Shown one piece after another: positions 8,812 to 17,741 of a stretch of 28,209 nt of DNA; position 1 is the stretch's first letter, and every line of letters begins with the position of its first letter. The notes beneath the pieces are model-generated. The model made no database searches. It had not been told where the DNA came from and saw only the letters and a program-made list of their open reading frames with translations. Origin of the DNA: Moraxellaceae bacterium UBA2477 (GTDB lineage: Bacteria; Pseudomonadota; Gammaproteobacteria; Pseudomonadales; Moraxellaceae); NCBI GenBank assembly GCA_002342025.1, contig DDPD01000021.1, positions 1 through 28,209 of the forward strand. The letters run 5' to 3'. Both the position numbers and the translations under genes were made by a program.

Positions 8812-9210
8812 TTACTTCCGGCAATCATTCCCCTGCGCTTTCCAGCTCAGAATCGTTTTTGCCTTATCCACCTCAAAGTAGGTTTGGCAGCGCAGCAAAC
8901 CTACGCGATCACCAAAGCCAAAACCCACGCCCGTACCAAAGCCACTGCCGCGAGAGCCGGTGAAAATCGACGTTGAGATGGTGGGGGCTACGGTATAGCT
9001 GCCCTGCTTATCCCACACATAGACTAGGTTGCCGGTGGGCGATTCAAAGCTGCCCGATGGGTAGCCCCAAGCATCCATCACCACCTTAATGTTTGAGCCG
9101 ACCCAGCCTTGCAGTTCATTTTCGTAGCGTTCGCGGGTGGCACAGCCGGTCAACACCAGGGCGCTAAGGACGAGGGCGAGTGCGTTGCGAATAGTCTTCG
9201 TGCGTTGCAT
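8812..9210 (-). CDS. Small outer-membrane-type lipoprotein of unknown function
   Basis: A 132-residue protein with a classical lipoprotein signal: a charged start (MQRTKTIR), a hydrophobic stretch, and the lipobox L20-T21-G22-C23. The mature part begins CATRERYENELQGWVGSN and then has a segment NIKVVMDAWGYPSG that recalls small lipoproteins whose SmpA/BamE-like domain starts with 'lxxxWGxPt'. A Gly-rich loop lies at about residues 83-102. Only one other pair of cysteines is visible (C107 and C130 region), possibly forming a disulfide in the periplasm. No residue after the lipid-bearing cysteine is the Asp that would retain it in the inner membrane, so outer-membrane sorting is inferred. It shares the 101-bp divergent gap with hemE and ends against the gltD terminator. 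Function is not known to me. Confidence 0.8.
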   Translation of the reverse strand: MQRTKTIRNALALVLSALVLTGCATRERYENELQGWVGSNIKVVMDAWGYPSGSFESPTGNLVYVWDKQGSYTVAPTISTSIFTGSRGSGFGTGVGFGFGDRVGLLRCQTYFEVDKAKTILSWKAQGNDCRK

Positions 9211-9251
9211 GACGAATCTCCTGCTGCGTAGCGAATGTCAAATCGTGCGAA

Positions 9252-9260
9252 TGCTACAAT
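9252..9260 (+). promoter_or_regulatory. Extended -10 promoter for hemE
   Basis: TGCTACAAT matches the extended -10 pattern TGnTAtAAT, with no convincing -35. Transcription would begin near 9267, leaving a 45-base leader before ATG 9312. This also argues against the upstream in-frame ATG at 9270 being the start of hemE. Confidence 0.5.
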
Positions 9261-9311
9261 AGCCCCAAAATGGCTGCACATCGAGTGCACACACTTGTCT
9301 TGAGAATACCC

Positions 9312-10382
9312 ATGTCTGACTTGAAGAATGACCGCTTTCTGCGCGCTTTGTTGCGACAACCGGTAGATCGCACGCCCGTTTGGATGATGCGCCAAGCTGG
9401 GCGCTATTTGCCTGAGTACCGCGCCACGCGGGCTCAGGCCGGCGATTTCATGAAGCTCATGATGAGCCCGCAATTGGCCTGTGAAGTCACGTTGCAGCCG
9501 CTAGATCGCTACCCGCTCGATGCCGCCATTCTGTTCTCCGACATCCTCACCATTCCCGATGCCATGGGTCTAGGCCTGTATTTCGAGACTGGCGAAGGCC
9601 CGCGCTTTGCCAAGACCGTGCGTTCACAGGCCGATGTGGATGCGCTGCCCATTCCCGAGCCTGAAAAAGACCTGGGTTATGTCATGGACGCGGTGCGGAC
9701 GATTCGCCGCGAGCTCAATGGCCGCGTGCCGCTGATTGGTTTTGCCGGCAGCCCGTGGACGCTCGCGACCTATATGGTCGAGGGCGGCTCATCGAAGGAT
9801 TTTCGCGCCGCGAAAACGTTGATGGTGACGCAGCCAGCGGTGTTGCACGCACTGCTCGGCAAGCTCGCGCAGTCTGTCACCTCCTACCTCAATGCGCAGA
9901 TTCTGGCGGGCGCTCAGGCGGTGCAAATTTTTGACTCCTGGGGCGGTGCGCTATCGCATTCGGCCTACCAAGAGTTCTCGCTGGCGTATATGCAGCAGAT
10001 CGTGAACGGCCTGATTCGCGAGCATGATGGCCGCCGCGTGCCGGTCATTCTCTTCACCAAGGGCGGTGGTCAGTGGCTGGAAGCCATGGCCAATACCGGT
10101 GCCGATGCCCTGGGCTTGGATTGGACTAGCGATCTCGGTCTGGCGCGTCAGCGCGTGGGTAGCAAGGTGGCATTGCAGGGCAATATGGATCCGTCCATGT
10201 TGTTTGCCCCCCCGGCCCGTATTCGTGAAGAAGTGGCGCGAATTCTGAGTAGCTACGGTCAGGGCAGTGGTCATGTCTTCAATCTGGGGCATGGCATTGA
10301 TCAGCATGTGGACCCGGCCCACGCAGGCGCTTTCATCGAAGCCGTGGTCGAGCTGTCGGGGGCGTATCACGCTGCTCTTTAA
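9312..10382 (+). CDS. hemE: Uroporphyrinogen decarboxylase HemE
   Basis: Removes four carboxyl groups from uroporphyrinogen III to give coproporphyrinogen III in heme synthesis; cytoplasmic and cofactor-free. From ATG 9312 the protein has 356 residues, matching the usual 354 or so. The N-terminal signature RTPVWMMRQAGRYLPEYR contains the conserved substrate-binding arginines. GFAGSPWTLATYMVEGG and the FDSWGGALS region are also typical, as is the C-terminal FNLGHGI. An in-frame ATG at 9270 would add 14 residues with no family match, so the later start was chosen. The location just after gltBD agrees with pseudomonad gene order. Confidence 0.97.
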   Translation: MSDLKNDRFLRALLRQPVDRTPVWMMRQAGRYLPEYRATRAQAGDFMKLMMSPQLACEVTLQPLDRYPLDAAILFSDILTIPDAMGLGLYFETGEGPRFAKTVRSQADVDALPIPEPEKDLGYVMDAVRTIRRELNGRVPLIGFAGSPWTLATYMVEGGSSKDFRAAKTLMVTQPAVLHALLGKLAQSVTSYLNAQILAGAQAVQIFDSWGGALSHSAYQEFSLAYMQQIVNGLIREHDGRRVPVILFTKGGGQWLEAMANTGADALGLDWTSDLGLARQRVGSKVALQGNMDPSMLFAPPARIREEVARILSSYGQGSGHVFNLGHGIDQHVDPAHAGAFIEAVVELSGAYHAAL

Positions 10383-10410
10383 GTAGAACCGCCTAAGTTC
10401 CGCTACACTC

Positions 10411-10440
10411 GGGGCATAACGAGAAAAATCGGGATGCCCC
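10411..10440 (+). repeat. Inverted repeat immediately before the AarF-type kinase gene
   Basis: GGGGCAT (10411-10417) and ATGCCCC (10434-10440) are perfect complements around a 16-base loop. The right arm ends 3 bases before the start codon of the next gene, and no clear Shine-Dalgarno sequence is visible, so the hairpin would occupy the ribosome landing region. Confidence 0.4.
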
Positions 10441-10443
10441 TTC

Positions 10444-12120
10444 ATGAATTTCTTTTCCAGTGCGCGTGAGTTTGGCCGCCTGCGCGAGCTTATCTCCATC
10501 CTGCTTAAATATGGCTTTGATGACCTGGTGCGCTGGCTGCATCTAGAGAATCGTGCCGGTTTACTAAAGCGTTGGTTGCGCCAAGACCTGCCCCCCGATA
10601 TTCGCCGCTTGCCCAGCGAAGCCCGTGCTCGTTTAGCGCTAGAGGCCATGGGGCCGACGTTCGTAAAGCTCGGCCAAATTCTTGCCACGCGCGTGGATTT
10701 GCTCCCCGCTGAATGGATCACCGAGCTAGAGAAACTGCAGGATCAAGCCGCTGCAGTGCCTTTTTCTCAGCTTAAGCCGCAGCTGGAGCGTAGTTTGGGG
10801 GCCAAGGTCAGCGCCTGCTTCCGTGAAATTGATGAGAAGCCAGTGGGCACGGCCTCCATGGCGCAGGTGTATCGGGCGGTGACGCCGATTGGCCAAGAGG
10901 TGGTGCTGAAAATTCGCCGCCCGGGTGTGGAAGAAAAGATTCAGGCAGACCTGCGGCTATTGCGTAAATTGGCCGAGATTGCTGAGGCGCAATCGCCGGA
11001 GTTACGACGCTATCAGCCCATTGAAATTGTGCAGGAATTCGAGGCGTCATTACTGCGCGAGCTGGACTTTACGGTGGAGGCTCGCAGTGCCGATCGCATG
11101 CGGGAAAACCTGCGTCATTTAGATTGGCTGGTGGTGCCGCGCATCTATTGGGAATGGACGTGCGAAGACCTGAACGTGCAGGAGTTTATTCGCGGCATCC
11201 CGGCCAAAAGTGTTGAAGAGATTGATCGAGCTGGCCTGAATCGCAAACTCATTGCCCGCCGGGGCGCGCAGGCGGTGTGGAAAATGATGCTGGAAGACGG
11301 CCTGTTTCACGCCGACCCGCATCCCGGCAATTTCTTGATTTTGCCCGGTAGCCGCATCGCCATGCTCGATTTCGGCATGGTCGGCAAGCTCACGGCGACT
11401 CGGCGCGATCAGCTCATCCGCATGATACGTGGCGTGGCCTTGCAAGAGCCCGACACCGTCACCCAGGTCTTGGTCGAGTGGTCGGCGGGGCGCTACATCA
11501 ATCGCGAAGGATTGCTCTCGGAAGTGACCACGCTGATTGAGCAATTTGATGGCGTGCCCATGGCGGAGCTCGACATCACGGCCTTGCTCAATGCCATCGC
11601 GGCGGTGTTGCGTAATTACAATTTGCGCTTGCCCAGTGAGTTAACGCTGCTTGCCAAGGCCTGCGTGACCTTGGAGGGCTTTGGTCGCCTTATAGATCCG
11701 AACTTCCAGCTCATGGACGAGGCCATGCCGTTGCTTAGGCGTACTTTAGCGAATCGCTATAGCCCGAAAGTGCTGGCTCGTGCCGTGCGTTCGCGCGCGT
11801 TGGACGCGGTGGAGCGCCTGTATCACCCGGGAACGCAAGGCTTGCATGGCAACGGCGGCCACTATGCCGGGCCACCGCCCATGCAAGTTGAAGAACTATC
11901 CAAACTGGTTAATCGTTTGGAGCGCGCCAGCCATCGCCAAGCCCGCGCCGTGCTCTTGGCCGGCCTGTTTTTGGTCAGTGGCATGATGCTGCAGCTCGAG
12001 CAAGGGCCGCATATTTTGGGCATGCACGTGTTGGGCTTACTCAGCCTTATTGGCTGTACCGGCTATTGGCTGTGGATGCTCACGCAGCTGTGGTGGACGG
12101 AGCGCGGGCATCGCGATTGA
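10444..12120 (+). CDS. AarF/ABC1/UbiB family atypical kinase, membrane anchored
   Basis: A 558-residue protein of the ABC1 (UbiB/Coq8) family, atypical kinase-like ATPases linked to ubiquinone synthesis and lipid handling. The family's KxGQ motif is K75-L-G-Q78, followed by the TRVDLLP segment. A kinase core follows, with the Lys of VVLKIRRPG, a catalytic-loop-like H289-ADPHPGN296 and D309-F-G. The C-terminus has two hydrophobic segments (about residues 500-520 and 525-545) likely to anchor it in the inner membrane. It has HADPHPGN and DFG, whereas E. coli UbiB has HADMHPGN and DCG. The gene also stands alone beside hemE instead of in a ubiE-ubiJ-ubiB cluster. It may therefore be a UbiB paralogue and not the ubiquinone factor itself. 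Confidence 0.85.
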   Translation: MNFFSSAREFGRLRELISILLKYGFDDLVRWLHLENRAGLLKRWLRQDLPPDIRRLPSEARARLALEAMGPTFVKLGQILATRVDLLPAEWITELEKLQDQAAAVPFSQLKPQLERSLGAKVSACFREIDEKPVGTASMAQVYRAVTPIGQEVVLKIRRPGVEEKIQADLRLLRKLAEIAEAQSPELRRYQPIEIVQEFEASLLRELDFTVEARSADRMRENLRHLDWLVVPRIYWEWTCEDLNVQEFIRGIPAKSVEEIDRAGLNRKLIARRGAQAVWKMMLEDGLFHADPHPGNFLILPGSRIAMLDFGMVGKLTATRRDQLIRMIRGVALQEPDTVTQVLVEWSAGRYINREGLLSEVTTLIEQFDGVPMAELDITALLNAIAAVLRNYNLRLPSELTLLAKACVTLEGFGRLIDPNFQLMDEAMPLLRRTLANRYSPKVLARAVRSRALDAVERLYHPGTQGLHGNGGHYAGPPPMQVEELSKLVNRLERASHRQARAVLLAGLFLVSGMMLQLEQGPHILGMHVLGLLSLIGCTGYWLWMLTQLWWTERGHRD

Positions 12121-12138
12121 TGCTCCGCACTAGGCTTA

Positions 12139-12834
12139 TCAGCCGTGCCAACTCCGCACCGATGGCTCCGGAAACGTCATCGTAAATTGCGGAATTTTCA
12201 CTGCGGCTAGGCAGCGACCGCGCGCGAGATCTGGAAACAATTCGGGGTCAAAATGCCAGTCCAACACTTTCGCGGCGCGGCACTTGCCCTGCGCGCTAGG
12301 GGCGAGGGTGAACACTTTGCCTTCCCAGACTTGCGCTAGCGTGCGCCACGCGGCTGGCAGCCAATGAGCCGGCAGCGGCAGAGCCGGGCCGCTACTGCTC
12401 AGGGTCATTTCGGCAATGCGGCGACCGTCATCGGCGGTGAGCACGGCGCGATCGATACCTTCGTCATTTAGTGATACCGCGAAATCACAACGATCTTTGG
12501 GGATGCCCCAGTTGCGCCGGCCATTCAGCACGGAGGCCTGCGAAGACACATAAATGCGCGAGATGCTGGGCTGACGCTCGCCGTTGCCGAAGTCGAATGT
12601 ACCGGGAATAAACAACAGTTCTTGATAGGGGCCAACGGCGCTGCTTTGGTAGTCCACCAGCATCGCCAATGACAGTGGGCTGCGGCGGCTTTTACGCAGG
12701 CCCGTGGGCGTGAACGGACAGTTGGCGAGCACGTCTTCCGGCATTTTCATCAGGAAGGCATAGCCCTGACCACTGAGCTGCCACGGAGCAGGCGCGAGTG
12801 CGAGGGAAGGGTTGGCAAGGAGAGAGGCGGACAT
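12139..12834 (-). CDS. Acetoacetate decarboxylase-like (ADC superfamily) protein
   Basis: A 231-residue protein with the layout of the acetoacetate decarboxylase fold: an early G-(Q)GYAFLM region, VGPYQELLFIPG (in ADC, the 'GPY.E' segment), and a central GRRNWGIPKDR corresponding to the family's 'GRE.WG.PK' active-site stretch. The candidate Schiff-base lysine is K113. Classical acetoacetate decarboxylases have two adjacent lysines there, the second lowering the pKa of the first; here an Asp (D114) follows K113. The reaction may therefore differ, and many ADC-like proteins have uncharacterised activities. The gene lies 85 bases after uup on the same strand, and its start is overlapped by a hairpin that would cover its AGGA ribosome-binding site. 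It converges on the kinase gene with an 18-bp gap. Confidence 0.7.
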   Translation of the reverse strand: MSASLLANPSLALAPAPWQLSGQGYAFLMKMPEDVLANCPFTPTGLRKSRRSPLSLAMLVDYQSSAVGPYQELLFIPGTFDFGNGERQPSISRIYVSSQASVLNGRRNWGIPKDRCDFAVSLNDEGIDRAVLTADDGRRIAEMTLSSSGPALPLPAHWLPAAWRTLAQVWEGKVFTLAPSAQGKCRAAKVLDWHFDPELFPDLARGRCLAAVKIPQFTMTFPEPSVRSWHG

Positions 12835-12838
12835 GGCG

Positions 12839-12896
12839 AGGCAGTTCCTGCGAGTAAACGGGCCGGTTAGGTTCGGCGGGTCGCAGGAGCTTGCCT
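12839..12896 (-). promoter_or_regulatory. Hairpin covering the ribosome-binding site of the ADC-like gene
   Basis: On the - strand AGGCA and TCCTGCGA pair with TCGCAGGA and TGCCT downstream, a 5-bp and an 8-bp stem separated by a small internal loop (2-3 bases), with a 27-base apical loop. The downstream arm contains AGGA, the only plausible Shine-Dalgarno sequence before the start at 12834. The structure would hold that site closed in the uup-ADC leader or readthrough RNA. Confidence 0.45.
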
Positions 12897-12919
12897 ATTC
12901 GTGACTGTCGGGTCAAGCC

Positions 12920-14719
<1,800 letters not shown>

Positions 14720-14754
14720 TGAATTACGCCGAAGTGCTGCAAAAGAGAGCGCGC

Positions 14755-14763
14755 ATTCTAGCA
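14755..14763 (-). promoter_or_regulatory. Extended -10 promoter for uup
   Basis: On the - strand TGCTAGAAT fits the extended -10 consensus. It lies about 36 bases before the uup start codon, in the 107-bp divergent gap with slyX. No good -35 accompanies it. Its place also supports ATG 14719 as the start. Confidence 0.45.
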
Positions 14764-14826
14764 AACCTGAGCTGCTCATAAGCCGTACAATTACGCCTAT
14801 TGGTAAGTCAAAGGCGAAATGCAGAG

Positions 14827-15030
14827 ATGGATGCGCGAATTACGGAGCTAGAAGTGAAGCTAGCCTTTCAAGATGATCTGCTGGAGGCGCTGAACCACAC
14901 CGTGGCACAGCAACAACAGCAGATTGATTTATTGCAGGCGGAAATGCGTCTGCTCTATCAGCAGATGAAAACCTTGCAGCCGTCACAGATGGCTGACGAG
15001 GCGGACGAGCCGCCACCGCCGCACTACTGA
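14827..15030 (+). CDS. slyX: SlyX family protein
   Basis: A 67-residue coiled-coil protein from ATG 14827. It consists almost wholly of a heptad-patterned helix (ITELEVKLAFQDDLLEALN, then a Gln-rich run) and ends in PPPPHY. The terminal PPPHY and the LAFQ motif are the recognisable marks of SlyX. Function is unknown despite the name ('sensitivity to lysis'). The TTG at 14800 would add nine residues absent from the family, so the ATG was chosen. It is divergent from uup and ends 2 bases before the stop codon of the convergent DUF4442 gene. Confidence 0.88.
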   Translation: MDARITELEVKLAFQDDLLEALNHTVAQQQQQIDLLQAEMRLLYQQMKTLQPSQMADEADEPPPPHY

Positions 15031-15032
15031 TC

Positions 15033-15524
15033 TTATTTTTTGCTGACCCAGGCCCAGAGCATTTGGCATTGAATCGGCTCTTCGCCGGACTCATCGGTAA
15101 CGGTGACCGGAACCAGCAGCTCGCCTTTGGGGTTGCTACGAATCATCGCCACTTGCTCTTCGCTGAGCGATGCCACTGCACGCATGTCACCCACGGTGCG
15201 ACGCTTAAAGTCGACGTGTAGGCTTTTGATGAGTGGCAGCTTGTCATCGCTGAGGTTCACGCCCACCACAAAGCCTGTTGCGGTTTCGGCGAGAAGAGCC
15301 ATCGCGGCCGCATGTACGCCCTTGATGTGATTTTGCACCGGGCGACGATTACGAATGGAGACGACCACGCGTGTCGGCGTCACTTCTTCGTATCGCAAAC
15401 TGCTGGTGCCCACAAACGGCACGACCTTGCCGAGAATAAACGAGAGCGTGGAAATGCGCAGATTGCTGGGCAGCTTGGCTAAGGGGCGCATGAGGCGAGT
15501 TAGGTTGTTTTCGATCATCTGCAT
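15033..15524 (-). CDS. DUF4442 hot-dog-fold protein (thioesterase-like), first copy
   Basis: A 163-residue protein from ATG 15524. It shows the DUF4442 pattern: an amphipathic N-terminus, the central segment NRRPVQNHIKGVHAAAMALLAE, which matches the helix entry of hot-dog thioesterases, and the later KSLHVDFKRRTVGDMRAVASL strand. Such proteins usually act on acyl-CoA or acyl-ACP, but no substrate is established for this family. The in-frame extension to 15620 adds sequence without family features and crosses the divergent gap, so the later start is preferred; GAG lies about 11 bases upstream. It is divergent from the AraC-type regulator (142-bp gap) and is paralogous to the copy at 17238-17738: both share an 'EEQ/REQ...R...G...PV.V' block. 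Confidence 0.8.
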   Translation of the reverse strand: MQMIENNLTRLMRPLAKLPSNLRISTLSFILGKVVPFVGTSSLRYEEVTPTRVVVSIRNRRPVQNHIKGVHAAAMALLAETATGFVVGVNLSDDKLPLIKSLHVDFKRRTVGDMRAVASLSEEQVAMIRSNPKGELLVPVTVTDESGEEPIQCQMLWAWVSKK

Positions 15525-15629
15525 GGTGCGAGCTCGGTTAGACAAAGTGGCTACAGCTTGCCCGAAAATACGCGGTCTTGGACTGGCTGAGTTGACGCAA
15601 ACTGACACCGTATCGGTCAAGTCGGGCTC

Positions 15630-15638
15630 TGTTATGCT
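15630..15638 (+). promoter_or_regulatory. Extended -10 promoter for the AraC-type regulator
   Basis: TGTTATGCT fits TGnTAtaaT and lies 29 bases before ATG 15667. No clear -35 is present, which would suit a weak or activated promoter in the divergent gap with the first DUF4442 gene. Confidence 0.35.
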
Positions 15639-15666
15639 GGCACCATTGTTTTAGCGAGAACGCGAC

Positions 15667-16698
15667 ATGTCGGCGAATTCCCCGCGTTTGGTTACCATCG
15701 CGGCCTATCCCAGAAAGCTGCTTAAACTGTGTGAAAGCCAGTGGCAAATTCCGCCAGAAAAGTTGCTGAGTGCAACGCAGCTGAGCGCAGACTCCCTGTC
15801 TAAGCCCGAATTTTTAGTGCCGATGAGTGAAGTCTTTGCGTTGTTTATGCATGCACAGCAACTCACAGCAGCGCCTGATCTAGCTTTACGTTACGCCCAA
15901 TGTTTGCCGCCGAGCGCCCATGGCTTATTGGGTCAGGCTACGTTAACGGCTGCCAATCTGCGTCAGGTCATTGAGCTCTATTACGAATACATGGCTACGG
16001 TCGCGCCGTTTGTGCTGATGCATCAAAGTCAGCGCCTTGATCGGGTCATTTTGGCACTGGAGCTATTTTATGATTTGCCGATGGATGAAAGCTTTGTCAT
16101 GACGCTGCTCTTAGCCACGGCATTTAATATCTGTGAGGACTTCCTGGGCGAAGAGGCAGAGCGCCTGTCGGTACACTTGATGAGTCCGCCCCCTGCATTT
16201 GCTGAGGCCTTACTGAGCCATTGCCGAGGCGGCGTGCATTTCAATGCCAGCTTCAATGGCCTGAGTATTCCCAACGATATTTTGGATCGCCCCATCGCCA
16301 GTGCCGATGCGCAAGCCCATGCCGACGTACTGGCAAAAATTAATGCCCGCATGGATGTGTTGTTAGCGCGAGGAGCCTTTACCGATGGGGTGCGCCATGC
16401 GCTGAGCCAGCAGCGTGACGCTCTGCCCAGTTTGAACGAGATGGCTGTGTTGCTGGGACTGCCCGTGCGCACATTACGAGCGCGACTCAGCCAGCAAGGG
16501 TGTAGTTATCAGCACTTACTGGATAAGGAGCGTAGCCGTCGTGCACAAGACGCGTTAGCCAACACGTCGGCCTCGGTTAAAGCCATTGCCAGTAGCCTAG
16601 GCTTCCGGGATAGCTCGAATTTTTCACGCGTGTTTCGCCGCTGGACTGGGCTGACGCCGCTGGCCTATCGGCAAGCGCAGCGGCGAGCTGAACATTAG
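15667..16698 (+). CDS. AraC family transcriptional regulator (arabinose-binding-type N-terminal domain)
   Basis: A 343-residue regulator. Residues about 20-205 look like the Arabinose_bd domain of OruR/ArgR-like AraC proteins (LLSATQLSADSL, FLVPMSEVFALF, HGLLGQATLTAANL). The C-terminal 100 residues hold the two helix-turn-helix motifs: SLNEMAVLLGLPVRTLRARLSQQG and VKAIASSLGFRDSSNFSRVFRRWTGLTPLAYR. The second is the classical AraC signature. Members of this subgroup commonly control neighbouring lipid or amino acid catabolism genes and often respond to a small ligand. The divergent DUF4442 gene is the obvious candidate target, by inference from position. GCGAGAA precedes ATG 15667. Its TAG stop overlaps the TAA stop of convergent yajQ by 3 bases (16696-16697 shared). 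Confidence 0.9.
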   Translation: MSANSPRLVTIAAYPRKLLKLCESQWQIPPEKLLSATQLSADSLSKPEFLVPMSEVFALFMHAQQLTAAPDLALRYAQCLPPSAHGLLGQATLTAANLRQVIELYYEYMATVAPFVLMHQSQRLDRVILALELFYDLPMDESFVMTLLLATAFNICEDFLGEEAERLSVHLMSPPPAFAEALLSHCRGGVHFNASFNGLSIPNDILDRPIASADAQAHADVLAKINARMDVLLARGAFTDGVRHALSQQRDALPSLNEMAVLLGLPVRTLRARLSQQGCSYQHLLDKERSRRAQDALANTSASVKAIASSLGFRDSSNFSRVFRRWTGLTPLAYRQAQRRAEH

Positions 16699-17183
16699 TC
16701 TTTGAAGTTATTGAACTGCAGTGGCAGACCCAGTGTCTGCTGGCGCAAAAACGCCATGACATCTTGCAGGGCATCACGCTTCTTGTCAGTCACGCGCACC
16801 TTGTCGCCTTGAATGCTGGCTTGAACCTTGTAGCCATTCTCTTTTAGCAGCTTCACGACTTTTTTCGCGGTGTCGGAATCCAAGCCATCTTTGAGCTTGA
16901 TGACCTGGTTCATGTACTTGCCCGACGCCTCAATTTTTTGCGGATCCATGACCTGCGGATCAAGCTTGCGCTTCATCAGATGCGCTTCCAGCATGGCGCG
17001 CACCTGATCGACCTGGAAGTCTGACTCGGCCGATAGTTTGATTTCCTTATTCTTTTCATTGAAGTCGACCTTGACTTCAGAGCCACGAAAATCGAAGCGC
17101 GTGGCAATTTCTTTTACCGTGTTTTGCACGGCATGATTGACCTCGAAAACTTCGAGTTCAGACACAACATCCATGGATGGCAT
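16695..17183 (-). CDS. yajQ: YajQ family nucleotide-binding protein
   Basis: A 162-residue protein nearly the length of E. coli YajQ (163). It starts MPSMDVVSE (compare MPSFDIVSE in E. coli), then has RFDFRGSEVKV, SESDFQVDQV-like (SAESDFQVDQV), VQASIQGDKVRVT and ends LPLQFNNFKD. The fold is two RNP-like ferredoxin domains. YajQ proteins bind nucleotides and RNA, and the Xanthomonas homologue has been reported as a cyclic-di-GMP effector. GGGAG precedes the start. It is divergent from the second DUF4442 gene with a 54-bp gap and converges on the AraC gene with overlapping stop codons. Confidence 0.95.
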   Translation of the reverse strand: MPSMDVVSELEVFEVNHAVQNTVKEIATRFDFRGSEVKVDFNEKNKEIKLSAESDFQVDQVRAMLEAHLMKRKLDPQVMDPQKIEASGKYMNQVIKLKDGLDSDTAKKVVKLLKENGYKVQASIQGDKVRVTDKKRDALQDVMAFLRQQTLGLPLQFNNFKD

Positions 17184-17237
17184 GGTAGTTTGCTCCCGAT
17201 AAAAATTCCGCCTGCATGATACCTGAGGTCCTGCACG

Positions 17238-17738
17238 ATGAAACCGGCTGTATTACGTTGGATGATGAACCTGTACTTCCCATTTCTCGGGGCTGGTGTA
17301 CACATAGAGCGAATAAACGACGATTACACCGAAATTGATGTGCGTATGCGCTTGACGCGTTTTAACCGAAATTACGTTGGCACACAGTTCGGCGGTAGTT
17401 TGTACAGCATGACCGATCCCTTCTACATGCTCATGCTCATGCAGCATTTAGAGAAAGATCATGTGGTCTGGGATCAGGCCGCACAGATTGATTTTGTGGC
17501 CCCAGGTCGCGGCACAGTCTATGCCCGCTTCCGTCTCACCCGCGAGCAGATTGCGGACTTTCGCGCTCAAGCGGCGAGCGGTAAAGCGATACGTCCGGTC
17601 TTGCCCGTGGAGGTGGTCAATGAGGCTGGCGAGGTTGTAGCGCGCGTGCAAAAGACGCTCTACATCCGTCTAAAACCCGCGTTGCGTCCGCCGGCGGCGG
17701 CTGAAATCAGCGCCCCAAATCAGCCCGTTCAGGAGTAA
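17238..17738 (+). CDS. DUF4442 hot-dog-fold protein (thioesterase-like), second copy
   Basis: A 166-residue protein with the DUF4442 pattern: an N-terminal helix, VRMRLTRFNRNYVGTQFGGSLYSMTDPF (the hot-dog entry with its 'N..G..FGG.L' motif), QIDFVAPGRGTVYARFRLT, and PVEVVNEAGEVVARVQKTLYIR. It keeps the Asn-Tyr-Val-Gly-Thr motif clearer than the first copy. A role as an acyl-thioester hydrolase is inferred from fold only. The C-terminal 18 residues are Pro/Ala-rich and outside the domain. GAGG lies 9 bases before ATG 17238. Only 3 bases separate it from the metallo-hydrolase gene, whose GGAG ribosome-binding site is within the end of this gene, so the two are co-translated. Confidence 0.83.
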   Translation: MKPAVLRWMMNLYFPFLGAGVHIERINDDYTEIDVRMRLTRFNRNYVGTQFGGSLYSMTDPFYMLMLMQHLEKDHVVWDQAAQIDFVAPGRGTVYARFRLTREQIADFRAQAASGKAIRPVLPVEVVNEAGEVVARVQKTLYIRLKPALRPPAAAEISAPNQPVQE

Positions 17739-17741
17739 ATC

